Shown here in pieces: positions 25,577 through 34,738 of a DNA stretch of 64,000 bases (its first letter is position 1; the number at the start of each line of letters is the position of its first letter). The stretch spans positions 186,001 through 250,000 of the forward strand of contig CBDAQA010000025.1 in the NCBI GenBank assembly GCA_965198865.1, given 5' to 3'. Below the pieces are notes generated by a model, which did not search any database, was not told the DNA's origin, and saw only the letters and a program-made list of their open reading frames with translations. Both the position numbers and the translations under genes were made by a program. This DNA is from CBDAQA01 sp965198865 (GTDB taxonomy: Bacteria > Planctomycetota > Phycisphaerae > Tepidisphaerales > Tepidisphaeraceae).

Positions 25577-26500
25577 ATGAAGGCACCCCGGTCGTTCGAG
25601 GTCCGCCACACGTCGGTCATGCCGGCCGAGGTGCTGGACGCGCTCCACCCGCGACCGGGCCAAACCATGGTCGACTGCACGGTGGGGCTCGGCGGACACT
25701 CGTCGCTGCTGTTGGCACGCGTCACCCCCGGCGGCCGGCTCATCGGGCTCGACTTCGACCCGGCCAACCTGGAACGGGCGCGCGACAAGCTGGCAAGTGT
25801 TCGGGGCGGGCGGTTCGAACTGCACCACTCGAACTTCGCCGCCCTGCCGGCGATCCTGGCGTCGGCCGGCGTGGCCGCGGTCGACGGCATCCTGGCCGAC
25901 CTCGGCGTCGCGTCGCCGCAGATCGACGACCCCGGGCGCGGGTTCAGCTACCGCCACGATGGCCCGCTGGACATGCGGATGGACCCGGACCGTCGCGGCT
26001 CGGCGGCCGACCTGCTGGCCCGCATCACCGAGGCCGACCTGCGCGACGCCCTGCTCGACTTCGGCGACGAGACCGACGCCCCCGCCATCGCCCGGCTGGT
26101 CGTGAAGGCCCGGACGGTCGAGCCGATCCGCACCACCGGTCAACTGACGGCCATCGTGTGCGAGGCCCGCGACTTCACCTTGCAACGGGCGGCCGGCGCG
26201 AAGCTGCACCCGGCGGCGCGGACGTTCCAAGCATTGCGGATGATGGTGAACCGGGAGGCGGAGAATCTGGAACGGCTCCTGTCCGTCACGCCGACGCTGC
26301 TCAAGCCCGGCGGCCGGATCGTGATCATCTCGTTCCACAGCGGTGAGGATCGCCGGGTCAAGCAGAGCTTCCGGGAGTTGACGCGGTCGGGCGTGTACAT
26401 CGACTCGTCACCGGATCCGATCGGTGCCACGGCGGCGGAGATCAAGGAGAACCCGCGGTCGCGCAGCGCGAAGGTGCGGTGGGCAGAACGGCCCTCGTGA
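25577..26500 (+). CDS. rsmH: 16S rRNA m4C1402 methyltransferase RsmH (MraW)
   Basis: N4-methylates C1402 in the ribosomal P site using SAM. The 307-aa protein begins MKAPRSFEVRHTSVMPAEVLDAL and has the SAM motif VDCTVGLGGHSSLLL, the DLGVASPQIDDPGRGFSY block, and a C-terminal ISFHSGEDRRVKQSFREL plus ENPRSRSAKVRWAER. In most bacteria rsmH heads the dcw cluster with ftsL and ftsI; here no division gene follows and bactofilins lie on the other side, consistent with planctomycetes lacking FtsZ-based division. Confidence 0.96.
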   Translation: MKAPRSFEVRHTSVMPAEVLDALHPRPGQTMVDCTVGLGGHSSLLLARVTPGGRLIGLDFDPANLERARDKLASVRGGRFELHHSNFAALPAILASAGVAAVDGILADLGVASPQIDDPGRGFSYRHDGPLDMRMDPDRRGSAADLLARITEADLRDALLDFGDETDAPAIARLVVKARTVEPIRTTGQLTAIVCEARDFTLQRAAGAKLHPAARTFQALRMMVNREAENLERLLSVTPTLLKPGGRIVIISFHSGEDRRVKQSFRELTRSGVYIDSSPDPIGATAAEIKENPRSRSAKVRWAERPS

Positions 26501-26557
26501 ACGGAAGAAGCCCCGGACGGACATCCAGGGCTTCATTCGATCCGCAATCATCACCGC

Positions 26558-27097
26558 TCAGACGGATGACGTGCGGGCCGTCGTCGCAGACACCGGCGCG
26601 GCGGCGTTGACGTACGTCTCGGCGATCCGCGTCAGCGTCTTGTCGGTGGCGGCCTCCTCGTTCAGCGTCATCTGCAACGTGTTGACCACCTCCCCCAGGC
26701 CGAGGCGTGACGCCAGCGTGCGCACCGTGCCGTAGCCGGCCATCTCGTAGTGCTCGACCCGCTGGGCGGCGGCGATCAGGGCGGCGTCCTTCACGGCCGG
26801 GTCGCCGGTGGCGGCGATCATGTCCTGGCCCTCCTTGATCAACCCCTTCATGGCGGCACACGTCTCGCGCTTGGGGTCCCGACCCAGCGAGCGGAAGACG
26901 TCGTTCAACCGCTGGGCGTGGCGGCGCGTCTCGTCCAGATGCTGGGCGAACGCGTCCTTGAGCTCGGGCGAGTGGGCGGCGTCGCGCATCTTGGGCAGCG
27001 CCTCCATCAGTCGGTTCTCGGCGTCATACAGGTCCTCGATCTGCTGCACGAACAGGTCGTTCAGGTCGTCAAAGTGCGGGTGTCCAAGCAGGCCCAT
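26558..27097 (-). CDS. YciE/DUF892-family ferritin-like protein
   Basis: 179 aa starting MGLLGHPHFDDLNDLFVQQI. Four-helix bundle with repeated acidic/His positions (QQIEDLYDAENRLMEALPKM, HLDETRRHAQRLNDVF, AQRVEHYEMAGYGTVRTLA), the pattern of the DUF892 ferritin-like family associated with stress. A TTG-started extension to 27256 was rejected because homology begins at 27097. It is divergent from the TetR gene with about 220 bp between. It may bind a di-iron centre; that is inferred from the family. Confidence 0.88.
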   Translation of the reverse strand: MGLLGHPHFDDLNDLFVQQIEDLYDAENRLMEALPKMRDAAHSPELKDAFAQHLDETRRHAQRLNDVFRSLGRDPKRETCAAMKGLIKEGQDMIAATGDPAVKDAALIAAAQRVEHYEMAGYGTVRTLASRLGLGEVVNTLQMTLNEEAATDKTLTRIAETYVNAAAPVSATTARTSSV

Positions 27098-27318
27098 GGC
27101 GGTCTCCGTCTGTTTTCCGTGAAGTCGTGCGGCGACGGCCGCCGCACAGCGTACGGCCTCACAACGGACGTGCCGGACCTCCGAGCACTCCGGAAATCCC
27201 GAGCGGTGAGACACCATGCACGGCACGCGACGGTCGATCGACGGCCAAATTGCCAAGACAGAATGATTGACTGACTAGACGATCATCGCTATTGTATGGC
27301 GACAGTAGGACGGCGTTG

Positions 27319-27885
27319 ATGGCCAGACCGAGAAGCGAGGACAAGCGGAACGCGATCATGGCGGCGGCGACGCGGGTGGTCGTCGCTCAGGGGCTTGGCG
27401 CTCCGACGGCATTGATCGCCAAGGAGGCGGGCGTGGCAAACGGTTCCCTATTCACCTACTTCCCGACGAAGGCCGACCTTTTCAACCAGCTGTACCTGGC
27501 ACTCAAGACGGATATGGCGCTGGCCACCCTGAAGCACCTGCCGACCGATGCGGGGTGTCGGAATCAGATGTGCCACCTGTTCTGCAACTGGGTGCGATGG
27601 GCCGCCTCTCACCCAGACCAATGGCGGGCGTTGGCTCAACTTGGCGTGTCCGATGACATCACGCCGGCGACGCGAACGGCGGGGCACGAGACGATGGCGA
27701 GCGTTCGGGCATTGGTGGAGCAAAGCCGAGCCAACGGACCCATGCGAGACGCCCCGATGGGCTTTGTCGTGGGGATCATGACCGCTCTAGCCGGGGCGAC
27801 GATCGAGTTCGTGGCCGCCGATCCCGGCCACGGCGACGAGCATTGCAAATCGGGGTTCGACGCGCTCTGGCGGGCCATTGCCTGA
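27319..27885 (+). CDS. TetR-family transcriptional regulator
   Basis: 188 aa. Residues about 8-55 form the TetR helix-turn-helix (KRNAIMAAATRVVVAQGLGA ... GVANGSLFTYFPTKADLFNQLY); the rest is the helical ligand-binding domain. MARPRSEDKRN at 27319 is the natural start. It lies 183 bp upstream of an SDR oxidoreductase on the same strand, so it probably controls that gene and itself. The ligand is unknown. Confidence 0.9.
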   Translation: MARPRSEDKRNAIMAAATRVVVAQGLGAPTALIAKEAGVANGSLFTYFPTKADLFNQLYLALKTDMALATLKHLPTDAGCRNQMCHLFCNWVRWAASHPDQWRALAQLGVSDDITPATRTAGHETMASVRALVEQSRANGPMRDAPMGFVVGIMTALAGATIEFVAADPGHGDEHCKSGFDALWRAIA

Positions 27886-28068
27886 CGTCAATGAAAGGCT
27901 GGCCAAACACGAGACGAAACCTCGGGCCTACGTCATCACTGGCCCGACGTTGGAAGCCGAAGACCGGGACCGCGCCGTCGCCGAGACGCGCGCGTGATCG
28001 TCGACCAGCGCGTTCTAGCACGGGCAAGCTCCTCCGAGGGGAGCGATCGTCAAACGAAAGGAAACAGC

Positions 28069-28815
28069 ATGATAATCGCATTGATCACCGGTGGCACTCG
28101 CGGCGTGGGCAGGAGCACCGCGCTCAACCTCGCCAAGCGGGGCGTGGGGGTCGTCCTCACCTACAACACCCACGCGGACGAGGCCGCGGCCGTCGTGTCG
28201 GAGATCGAGAGGGCCGGCGGGACCGCCGTCGCGCTCAAGCTGGACGTCGCCAGGGTCGAGGCGTTCGACGCGTTCGCGGCGGCCCTGTCCCGGGCGCTTG
28301 ACGAGCGGTGGCAACGACCCTCGTTCGACCACCTCGTGAACAACGCGGGCATCGCGCAGCGGACCCCGATCAAGGACGTGTCGGAGCGGCAGTTCGACGA
28401 GCTGGTGAACGTGCATTTCAAGGGCGTGTTCTTCCTCACGCAGAAGCTGATCCCGCTGATGGCCGACGGCGGGCACGTCGTGTTCGTCTCGTCGGCGCTG
28501 ACCCGGCTCACGAACCCGGCCGGCGTGGCGGTGTACGCGGCGGCGAAGGGCGCCGTCGAAGTGATGACGCGGTACGTGGCGGCCGAGTTCGCGAGCCGGC
28601 GGATCCGCGCGAACTGCGTCGCGCCCGGCGCGCTCGACACCGACTTCGGTGGCGGCCGGACCGACGAGCAGCGGAAGGCGATCGGCCAGCACGGGCTGGC
28701 CGGCCGCATCGGCCTGGCCGACGACATCGGGCCGGTCATCGCCAGCCTGTTGTCGGAGGACAACGGTTGGGTGAACGGCCAGCGCATCGAGGCGACCGGC
28801 GGGACGCCCTTCTGA
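28069..28815 (+). CDS. Short-chain dehydrogenase/reductase
   Basis: 248-aa NAD(P)-dependent oxidoreductase of the classical SDR type. Cofactor motif TGGTRGVGRSTALN at the N-terminus, NNAGIA, the catalytic Ser in VVFVSSALTR, the Y-x-x-x-K pair in VYAAAKGAVEV, and the closing NCVAPGALDTDF. GAAAGGAAAC precedes the ATG at 28069. Paired with the upstream TetR regulator. Substrate unknown. The 28816-29092 gap shows only weak short inverted motifs. Confidence 0.92.
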   Translation: MIIALITGGTRGVGRSTALNLAKRGVGVVLTYNTHADEAAAVVSEIERAGGTAVALKLDVARVEAFDAFAAALSRALDERWQRPSFDHLVNNAGIAQRTPIKDVSERQFDELVNVHFKGVFFLTQKLIPLMADGGHVVFVSSALTRLTNPAGVAVYAAAKGAVEVMTRYVAAEFASRRIRANCVAPGALDTDFGGGRTDEQRKAIGQHGLAGRIGLADDIGPVIASLLSEDNGWVNGQRIEATGGTPF

Positions 28816-29092
28816 TGGACGGGCGTTCGACCGAGCCGCACGGTTCGTCGGTGATCGCCGCGCCGATCAACTGCGGTATTGCTCGTGCAATCCAAGCGGA
28901 ACCCCCATTTCGGCGATTCGCGCGAAGCGTAGCCTCCAAGCCCAGCCACTTACGGCTTCGCGGGTCAAGGTTGGCGGGAGGTCATCGCCCCGCCACGAGC
29001 GTCGATTCGCGAGGCCGCAAGCGGCGGACGACCGAACCGCCAATCGGCTTCTGAAGCCGGTCAGGTTCCTTCGACTGCGGCGGGATTCTGGT

Positions 29093-30049
29093 TCACGTCT
29101 TCACCTGCGTGGCCAAGATCCGGGCGATCGCCTCGCAGATGTCGGCGCGGTGGATGCCGTTCAGGGCCAGGGCCAGCTGCGTCTCCATCAGCCCGTAGGG
29201 GATGCCGGTGTCGTAGCGCTGGCCCTCGGTGACGACGGTCCAGTAGGTGTCGCTGTTCTGGCGGAGGTGCTCCTGGGCGGCCGTCAGCTGGATCTCGCCC
29301 TTGTCGCGGAGGTCGTGGCGGATCAGGTGCTCGATGCTGTCGAAGATCCGCGGGCTGAACACCCACATGCCGAAGTGGGCCAGGTAGTTCCCGGCCGGCA
29401 AGCCGGGCGTGACCATGTGCTGGCGGGCATACTCGATGGTCGGCTTCTCGACGATCCGCTCGGCCCGGTAGACGCCGCGGGCGGTGTCGACCGGCTCGCC
29501 GGCGATCACGCCGAACAGGTGCAGCAGCCGCTCCACCGTGGGTTGGACGGCCGTCACGCTGTCCAGCGGCTGCTGCTCGTAGACGTTCAGCAACTGCCGG
29601 GCGCAGCGGTCCTTGGTGTCGCTCACGTAGACGTGGTCGCCCAGCAGCAGCAGGAACGGGTCGCTGCCGACGAACGCCTTGGCCTGGAAGACGGCGTGGC
29701 CAAAACCGTCGGGCGTGGCCTGCTCGGCGAAGTGGAGCCGTTCGCCGAACGCCTGGAGCTTCTCGCTGGCCAGGATGGCCCAGTCCTTGCCGCGGAAGGC
29801 CCGGACGGTGTCGTTGTCCATCCGCCTGAAGTAGTCGCGGTACTGCTGCTCCTCGCCCGGCTGGGTGACGATGCAGATCTCCTCGATGCCGCTGTCGATC
29901 GCCTCCTCACCGATGATCTGGATGACGGGCTTGGTCAGGCCGTCGCGGTCGACGAGGGGGAACATCTCCTTCTGCACGGCCGTGCTGGCCGGGTACTGCC
30001 GGGTGCCGCGCCCCGCCGCCGTGATGACCGCCTTGCGAACCTTCGGCAT
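29093..30049 (-). CDS. galU: UTP-glucose-1-phosphate uridylyltransferase
   Basis: Makes UDP-glucose for polysaccharide and envelope sugar synthesis. 318 aa with the nucleotidyltransferase signature AVITAAGRGTRQYPASTAVQ-KEM, KPVIQIIGEEAIDSGIEEI, the metal-binding LLLLGDHVY and the substrate loop IVEKPTIEYARQH. GalU usually has TRFLPAT at the first motif; here it reads TRQYPAS, which resembles the planctomycete and mycobacterial-like variants. No operon partner is adjacent. Confidence 0.88.
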   Translation of the reverse strand: MPKVRKAVITAAGRGTRQYPASTAVQKEMFPLVDRDGLTKPVIQIIGEEAIDSGIEEICIVTQPGEEQQYRDYFRRMDNDTVRAFRGKDWAILASEKLQAFGERLHFAEQATPDGFGHAVFQAKAFVGSDPFLLLLGDHVYVSDTKDRCARQLLNVYEQQPLDSVTAVQPTVERLLHLFGVIAGEPVDTARGVYRAERIVEKPTIEYARQHMVTPGLPAGNYLAHFGMWVFSPRIFDSIEHLIRHDLRDKGEIQLTAAQEHLRQNSDTYWTVVTEGQRYDTGIPYGLMETQLALALNGIHRADICEAIARILATQVKT

Positions 30050-30200
30050 GCTGAGCCCTTCCGCGTGGGTGGACGCCGGAAGGCTATCGGCCGGCCACAG
30101 CGGAGGGAAGCCGGGCCGCTACGGGTGTGTCAACAACGCAAGCGGGGCCGCGGCGTTTCCGCCTCGGCCCCGACTCGTCTTGGCTCATTTGCCAACCCGA

Positions 30201-31859
30201 TCAAGGCGTGGTGCCGGGAGCCGGGGCGGCTCCAGGCGTCGGCGCGACGGGTGCCGGGGCGAGCTCAGCCGGCAACATCGGCGGCAGCGGGCCGCTCTGG
30301 ATGGCGTTCGCCTGCGCGGTCGACGCCGCCTGCATGTGCGTCGTCGCGCCGGCGCCATCACCCGATGCGGCAGCCAGCAGCGACCAGCCGTACTGCCCGA
30401 GCATGGTGGCGACGTCCGCCCCGTGCTTCAGCTCCGCCGGCGCGTCGCCGCTGGTCACGTTCGACAAGTTGTCCGTCGCGTCCTTGAAGCCCGCGTCGGC
30501 CAGCTTCTGCTGGTCCGTCACCAGCTTCGCCGCGTCGCCGTTCACGTCTTCCAGGCTCCCCGGCACGGCCAGCCCGGCCTCGGTGAGCACGGGCTTCACG
30601 CTCGCCTCGACGGCGGCGACCGCCTTCGCCTCGGCGGCCCAGCGGGCGTGGAACGAGGCCCGCTCCAGCAGGGCGGTCGACTGCAGGTACTGGAAGTGCG
30701 CCGGGTCGGTGGCCGACTTCTCGACGGCCCATGCCTCGCGGTCCGCCCGCTCGGTTCGCTCCGGCGATTGGATCGACGCCGCCAGCTTCATCTTCAGCTG
30801 CGTCGCCCGGTCGTAGGCGTCCTTGTAGAAGCCGATGGCGGCGCCGTAGTGCGTCTCCGCCTCGTCGCGGATGCCGCGGTTCGTCTTGACCAGCTTGGCC
30901 AGGGCCGCCGCCTCGCCGTTGATGGTCGGCGGCACCTTCGCGTTCAACGCCGGCTCCGTCGCCTCGCCTAGTTGCGCCGTGCTGTGGGCCTTGATCGCCT
31001 TGATCTGTTCGCCGATCGATTCCCAGCTCTGGTTGATCGCCGTCGCGCGGTCGTCGATGCCCTTCGCGGCCGCCTTCAGCGCGTCCTGCTGGGCCGCCTG
31101 GACGGCCAGGTCGGCCCTGGCGCGGACCAGCTGGCTGTTGTCCTGGTCGATCTTCACCGCCAGGTCGGCCGCCTGCTTGCGGGCGTCGGCGCCCTGGGTG
31201 AACAGGTCGACCGACTGCTGGTGCTGCTCGCGGGTCGACTGCTGGGTCAGCTGGTCCGACTTCGTCATCAGGTCGTTCCGCTGGTCGGTCTCGGACTTGA
31301 CCTGCTGCTCCAGCTGCGCGATCTGCCCCTGCAGGGCCGACGCCGCCTTGTCCGTCGCCGCCGTGGAGGCCAGGGTCCCCGCGTCGGTCCTCACCCAGTC
31401 GGGCTTGTCGTCCGACCCGGCGACGGCACCCTTCTGCTGGGCCAGCGCGTCGAGGGCGGGCTGCGGCTGGTACTTGCCGAGCGACACGACCAACTGGTTG
31501 TCGGCGGCGATCGAGTGGGTCAGCCCGCCGATCTCGCGCGCCATCCGGTCGATGTCGGCCGAGTTCGTCGCCGCCGCCTGCGTCTGGGCGTCGGCCATCT
31601 GCATCTCGGCGGCGGCCAGCTGGGCGAACGTGCGGATCTGCAACGGCAGCGACGCGCTTGACTCGTGGGCCGCAGCGTCCAGCGCCTTGGTGCGGTCGGC
31701 CGGGGAACCCGATCCGACCTCGTCCGCCTTGCGCAGGCTCGCCTCGACCGCCTTGTCCGCCCGGCCCGCGTCGGTGTCGCACCCGCCGGCCAGCGTGACG
31801 GCCGCCGGAACGGCCAGGCCCAACAGCCAACGCGGTGTGCGGGAAGACGGACGGGCCAT
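30201..31859 (-). CDS. Coiled-coil lipoprotein of unknown function
   Basis: 552 aa. A basic N-terminus, hydrophobic helix and lipobox (TLAGGCDTD) indicate a lipoprotein cut before Cys. The mature part is rich in Ala, Gln, Asp and Lys with long amphipathic helices and heptad-like stretches, and ends in a Pro/Ala-rich tail. No catalytic motif is seen. It stands between galU and miaA on the minus strand. It may be an envelope spacer or structural protein; I cannot assign a family. Confidence 0.8.
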   Translation of the reverse strand: MARPSSRTPRWLLGLAVPAAVTLAGGCDTDAGRADKAVEASLRKADEVGSGSPADRTKALDAAAHESSASLPLQIRTFAQLAAAEMQMADAQTQAAATNSADIDRMAREIGGLTHSIAADNQLVVSLGKYQPQPALDALAQQKGAVAGSDDKPDWVRTDAGTLASTAATDKAASALQGQIAQLEQQVKSETDQRNDLMTKSDQLTQQSTREQHQQSVDLFTQGADARKQAADLAVKIDQDNSQLVRARADLAVQAAQQDALKAAAKGIDDRATAINQSWESIGEQIKAIKAHSTAQLGEATEPALNAKVPPTINGEAAALAKLVKTNRGIRDEAETHYGAAIGFYKDAYDRATQLKMKLAASIQSPERTERADREAWAVEKSATDPAHFQYLQSTALLERASFHARWAAEAKAVAAVEASVKPVLTEAGLAVPGSLEDVNGDAAKLVTDQQKLADAGFKDATDNLSNVTSGDAPAELKHGADVATMLGQYGWSLLAAASGDGAGATTHMQAASTAQANAIQSGPLPPMLPAELAPAPVAPTPGAAPAPGTTP

Positions 31860-31939
31860 GTGTGGTTTCTCCAACTGCGGGGTGAACGTCAGGCGCGGAC
31901 CAATCAACCGTTGGATTGTCACCGTCGGGCTGAAACCTG

Positions 31940-32875
31940 TCAAACGGGCCTAACGTCCGACACGGGCCACCGTTTGAGCACTTCGGCCACGTTCTGATCC
32001 AGCGGTCGGTCGCCGGGAATCCAAGTGACATTGGGGAACCGCCGGAACCACTTCATCTGCCGCCGGGCCAGTTGCCGGGTGCCGGTCTTGATCGCCTCAG
32101 TTGCGTCCTCGAGCGACCGCTTGCCTTGGACGTGCTGGACGAGCTCGCGGTAGCCGGTCGCCTCGCCAGCGGTGGGAGACAGTTCGCCGTGCCGGTCGAG
32201 TAGATCGCGCACCTCGTCCAACCAGCCGCCGGCCAGCATCGCCTTCACACGCGCATTGATCCGCCGGTTGATCACGTCCTTGTCCCACGACAGCCCGAAC
32301 CGCGCGGTCGGGTGCCGCTCCTGCGGGTCGGCCCAGTCGGTCTGGAACGAGCTGATCGGCCGGCCGGTCAGCTCGAACACCTCCAGCGCCCGCACGAGCC
32401 GCTTCTGGTCGTTGACATGGATGCGACCGGCGGCCGCGGGGTCGACCTCCGCCAAGCGCCGGTGCAGCAGTTCGCCCCGCTCGGCGCGTAGCCGATCCCG
32501 CACGCTCGCGTCTGCCGGCGGCCCGTCGAACAACCCCTCGAACAGCGCCTTGTAGTAGAGCGGCGTCCCGCCCGTCGCCACGAGCGGGACGCTCCGCCGG
32601 GCCGCGTCGGCGATCGTCGCATCTGCCAGGTCCACGAAACGGGCAACAGTGAACTCGTCGGTCGGCTCGACCAGGTCGACCCCGTGGTACCGCACCCGAG
32701 CCCGCTCGGCCGCCGTCGGCTTGGCGGTGCCGATGTCCATGCCGCGGTAGACCTGCATCGAGTCGACGCTGACGATCTCGCCCCCCACCGCCGCCGCCAC
32801 CGCCTCGGCCAGCGCCGACTTGCCCGACGCCGTGGGGCCGAGAACGACGAGGGTTGCGGGGGGTTCGCCTGCCAT
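31940..32875 (-). CDS. miaA: tRNA dimethylallyltransferase
   Basis: Adds an isopentenyl group to A37 of tRNAs that read UNN codons. From the ATG at 32875 it is 311 aa: P-loop VVLGPTASGKSAL, DSMQVYRGMDIGTAKPT (substrate Asp and Thr), LVATGGTPLYYKAL, and the tRNA-binding GRPISSFQTDW region. A TTG 18 nt upstream is also in frame. It lies upstream of a divergent hsp20 gene. Confidence 0.95.
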   Translation of the reverse strand: MAGEPPATLVVLGPTASGKSALAEAVAAAVGGEIVSVDSMQVYRGMDIGTAKPTAAERARVRYHGVDLVEPTDEFTVARFVDLADATIADAARRSVPLVATGGTPLYYKALFEGLFDGPPADASVRDRLRAERGELLHRRLAEVDPAAAGRIHVNDQKRLVRALEVFELTGRPISSFQTDWADPQERHPTARFGLSWDKDVINRRINARVKAMLAGGWLDEVRDLLDRHGELSPTAGEATGYRELVQHVQGKRSLEDATEAIKTGTRQLARRQMKWFRRFPNVTWIPGDRPLDQNVAEVLKRWPVSDVRPV

Positions 32876-33080
32876 GGTGGCAAAGACTGTCAAAGGGGCA
32901 GTGGGCCGTTCGGGGCGAAAATCAGCGGAAAGTCCGCAAGTTGAGGCCGTTCGACGGTTTGCAACCGCTCACATCGCGGGCCGTTGCTGGCACCGGGTTT
33001 GATCTGTCGGTGGCGTCGTCAACGCGGGCCGCAGTGGCCCGGTTCCGGCAACGTAAGCAGCGAAAGAAGGAGATTCAACC

Positions 33081-33527
33081 ATGGCTCTGCCCACCGTCGC
33101 AAACCGCAACGCCAGCTACCCGTTCCACACCGTCCAGAAGGAGTTCGACGCGATGCTTTCCCAACTGTTCAACCCGCCCACGACCAACCGCGTGTCCGAG
33201 TACTTCGCCCCGTACGCCGTTGACGTCCGGGAGGACGCCGACCACCTGACCGTCGAGGCCGACCTGCCCGGCTTCAAGAAGGACGAGGTCGAGATCACCC
33301 TGGAGGACCACACGCTGACCATCGTCGCCGAGCGCAGGGCGGCGGCCGAGAAGCCCGCCGGCGAGTGGCTGCTGAACGAGCGCCGCGCCGCCCGCTTCGA
33401 GCGCCGCTTCAAGCTCCCGCAGACCGTCGGCGACCAGTCGGTCAACGCCAAGCTGGAGGACGGCGTCCTGACCGTCACCCTCGCCAAGCGCGAGGAGACC
33501 AAGCCGCGGCGGATCAACGTGCAGTGA
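33081..33527 (+). CDS. Small heat-shock protein, Hsp20/alpha-crystallin
   Basis: ATP-independent holdase that forms oligomers with unfolding proteins. 148 aa with an N-terminal arm (FHTVQKEFDAMLSQLF), an alpha-crystallin domain (YAVDVREDADHLTVEADLPG ... RAARFERRFKLPQTV) and the AKLEDGVLTVTLAK strand; the C-terminal I-x-I/V type anchor is RRINV. AGAAGGAGA precedes the ATG. No CIRCE or clear heat-shock promoter was recognised in the 205 bp upstream. Confidence 0.94.
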   Translation: MALPTVANRNASYPFHTVQKEFDAMLSQLFNPPTTNRVSEYFAPYAVDVREDADHLTVEADLPGFKKDEVEITLEDHTLTIVAERRAAAEKPAGEWLLNERRAARFERRFKLPQTVGDQSVNAKLEDGVLTVTLAKREETKPRRINVQ

Positions 33528-33555
33528 TCGGCGCCGCACGCTCGACATCGATCGG

Positions 33556-33590
33556 AGCCCCGGGTTTGAATCCGGGGCTTCTTTTGTTTT
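33556..33590 (+). terminator. Rho-independent terminator after hsp20
   Basis: AGCCCCGG and CCGGGGCT form an 8-bp stem, followed by TCTTTTGTTTT. It lies between the convergent ends of hsp20 and the LolD-like gene. Confidence 0.85.
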
Positions 33591-34618
33591 CACACTGCGG
33601 GTTCCAGCTTTCCATCCTTCAGCACCAGCACCCGGTCGGCCTCTCGCGCCAGCGACCGGTCATGCGTCACCATGACGATCGTCTGCCCCTGATCGCGGTG
33701 GAGCGCCTCGAGCAGGTCCATGATCTGCCGGCCGGTCTCGGTGTCGAGGTTGCCGGTCGGCTCGTCGGCGAACAGGACGGCCGGGCGGTTCATCAGCGCG
33801 CGGGCGATCGCCACGCGTTGGCGCTCGCCGCCGCTCAGCTGCGACGTGCGGTGGTAGAGCCGGTGGCCCATGCCGAGCTGGGTCAGCAGGTCGATCGCCC
33901 GGCCGCGCACGTCGGCGGCGTGGTGGCGGAAGGCGAGCGACGAGAACTCGATCTCCGGCGCGAGCATCACGTTCTCGACCACGTTCAGCTCGGGCAGCAG
34001 GTGGTAGGACTGGAAGACGAACCCGAACTTCTTGTTCCGCAGCGCAGCGGCCGGCCGCTCGCCGAGCAGCCGGATGCCGAACGAGCAGATGTCGGCCACC
34101 CACCGCAGCGCCAGCAGCACCGCGACCACGGCCAGCAACACCACGCCCGCCTGCGCCGACCGCACCTGCGCCGCGGTCGGCGCGGCCCACGGCGCGTTCA
34201 GCAAGCCGTTCACGAAGTGCATGACGGCCGTCCACCCCAGCCCGAGCGCGACCAGCCCGACGATCAGGACGACGGCGTAGATGCCCACCCGCACCCACCA
34301 CGGCCCCGCCGACTCGCCGCGCCCGCCGAGCAGCCGCACGCGCCACCGCCCCGGCGGCGGCGGCGTCCGACGGGTGTAGTCGTCGCCGTCGAACCGCAGC
34401 GTCCCCGCGTCGATCGAGTCCAGCGCCGCCAGCACGTGCAGCAGCGTCGACTTGCCCGACCCGCTGCGCCCCTCGATGGCGACGAACTCGCCGGCCTGCA
34501 GGTCGAAGTCGACCGACCGCAGCACCGACAGCTCGGCCTCGCCCATGCGGAACGTCCGGCGAATGCCGGCGGCGGAAAGCAGCGGCGTCGTGGGGGCATC
34601 TGCGGTGGCAGTCGTCAT
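33590..34618 (-). CDS. LolD/MacB-type ABC ATPase with inserted transmembrane hairpin
   Basis: 342 aa, about 110 longer than LolD. Walker A GRSGSGKST (50-58), then at about residue 84, where LolD-type ATPases continue to the Q-loop, an insertion runs to about 192. It holds two strongly hydrophobic segments (about 112-133 and 158-178) and amphipathic linkers. The domain then resumes as RNKKFGFVFQSYHLLPELN (Q-loop Gln about 203), signature LSGGERQRVAIARAL, Walker B AVLFADEPTGNLD and switch THDRSL. All catalytic residues are intact and the frame is continuous, so the insertion is a real part of the gene. The partner permease is 120 bp upstream. Confidence 0.9.
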   Translation of the reverse strand: MTTATADAPTTPLLSAAGIRRTFRMGEAELSVLRSVDFDLQAGEFVAIEGRSGSGKSTLLHVLAALDSIDAGTLRFDGDDYTRRTPPPPGRWRVRLLGGRGESAGPWWVRVGIYAVVLIVGLVALGLGWTAVMHFVNGLLNAPWAAPTAAQVRSAQAGVVLLAVVAVLLALRWVADICSFGIRLLGERPAAALRNKKFGFVFQSYHLLPELNVVENVMLAPEIEFSSLAFRHHAADVRGRAIDLLTQLGMGHRLYHRTSQLSGGERQRVAIARALMNRPAVLFADEPTGNLDTETGRQIMDLLEALHRDQGQTIVMVTHDRSLAREADRVLVLKDGKLEPAV

Positions 34619-34666
34619 TCGGGTTCTCTCGGACCAACGCTCAAACGATCGCGTGTGACGTGGGGT

Positions 34667-34730
34667 CCACGCCGGCGTCTGAGGCACGCCGAAGGCCCGG
34701 GCCTTCGGCGTGCCTCAGACGCCGGCGTGG
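34667..34730. repeat. Perfect 64-bp palindrome
   Basis: 32 bp on each side of the centre at 34698/34699 are exactly complementary with no loop; the centre reads GAAGGCCCGGGCCTTC. It lies between the permease gene and the ABC ATPase gene, so a transcript through it would form a long hairpin. Confidence 0.95.
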
Positions 34731-34738
34731 TGGTGGGC

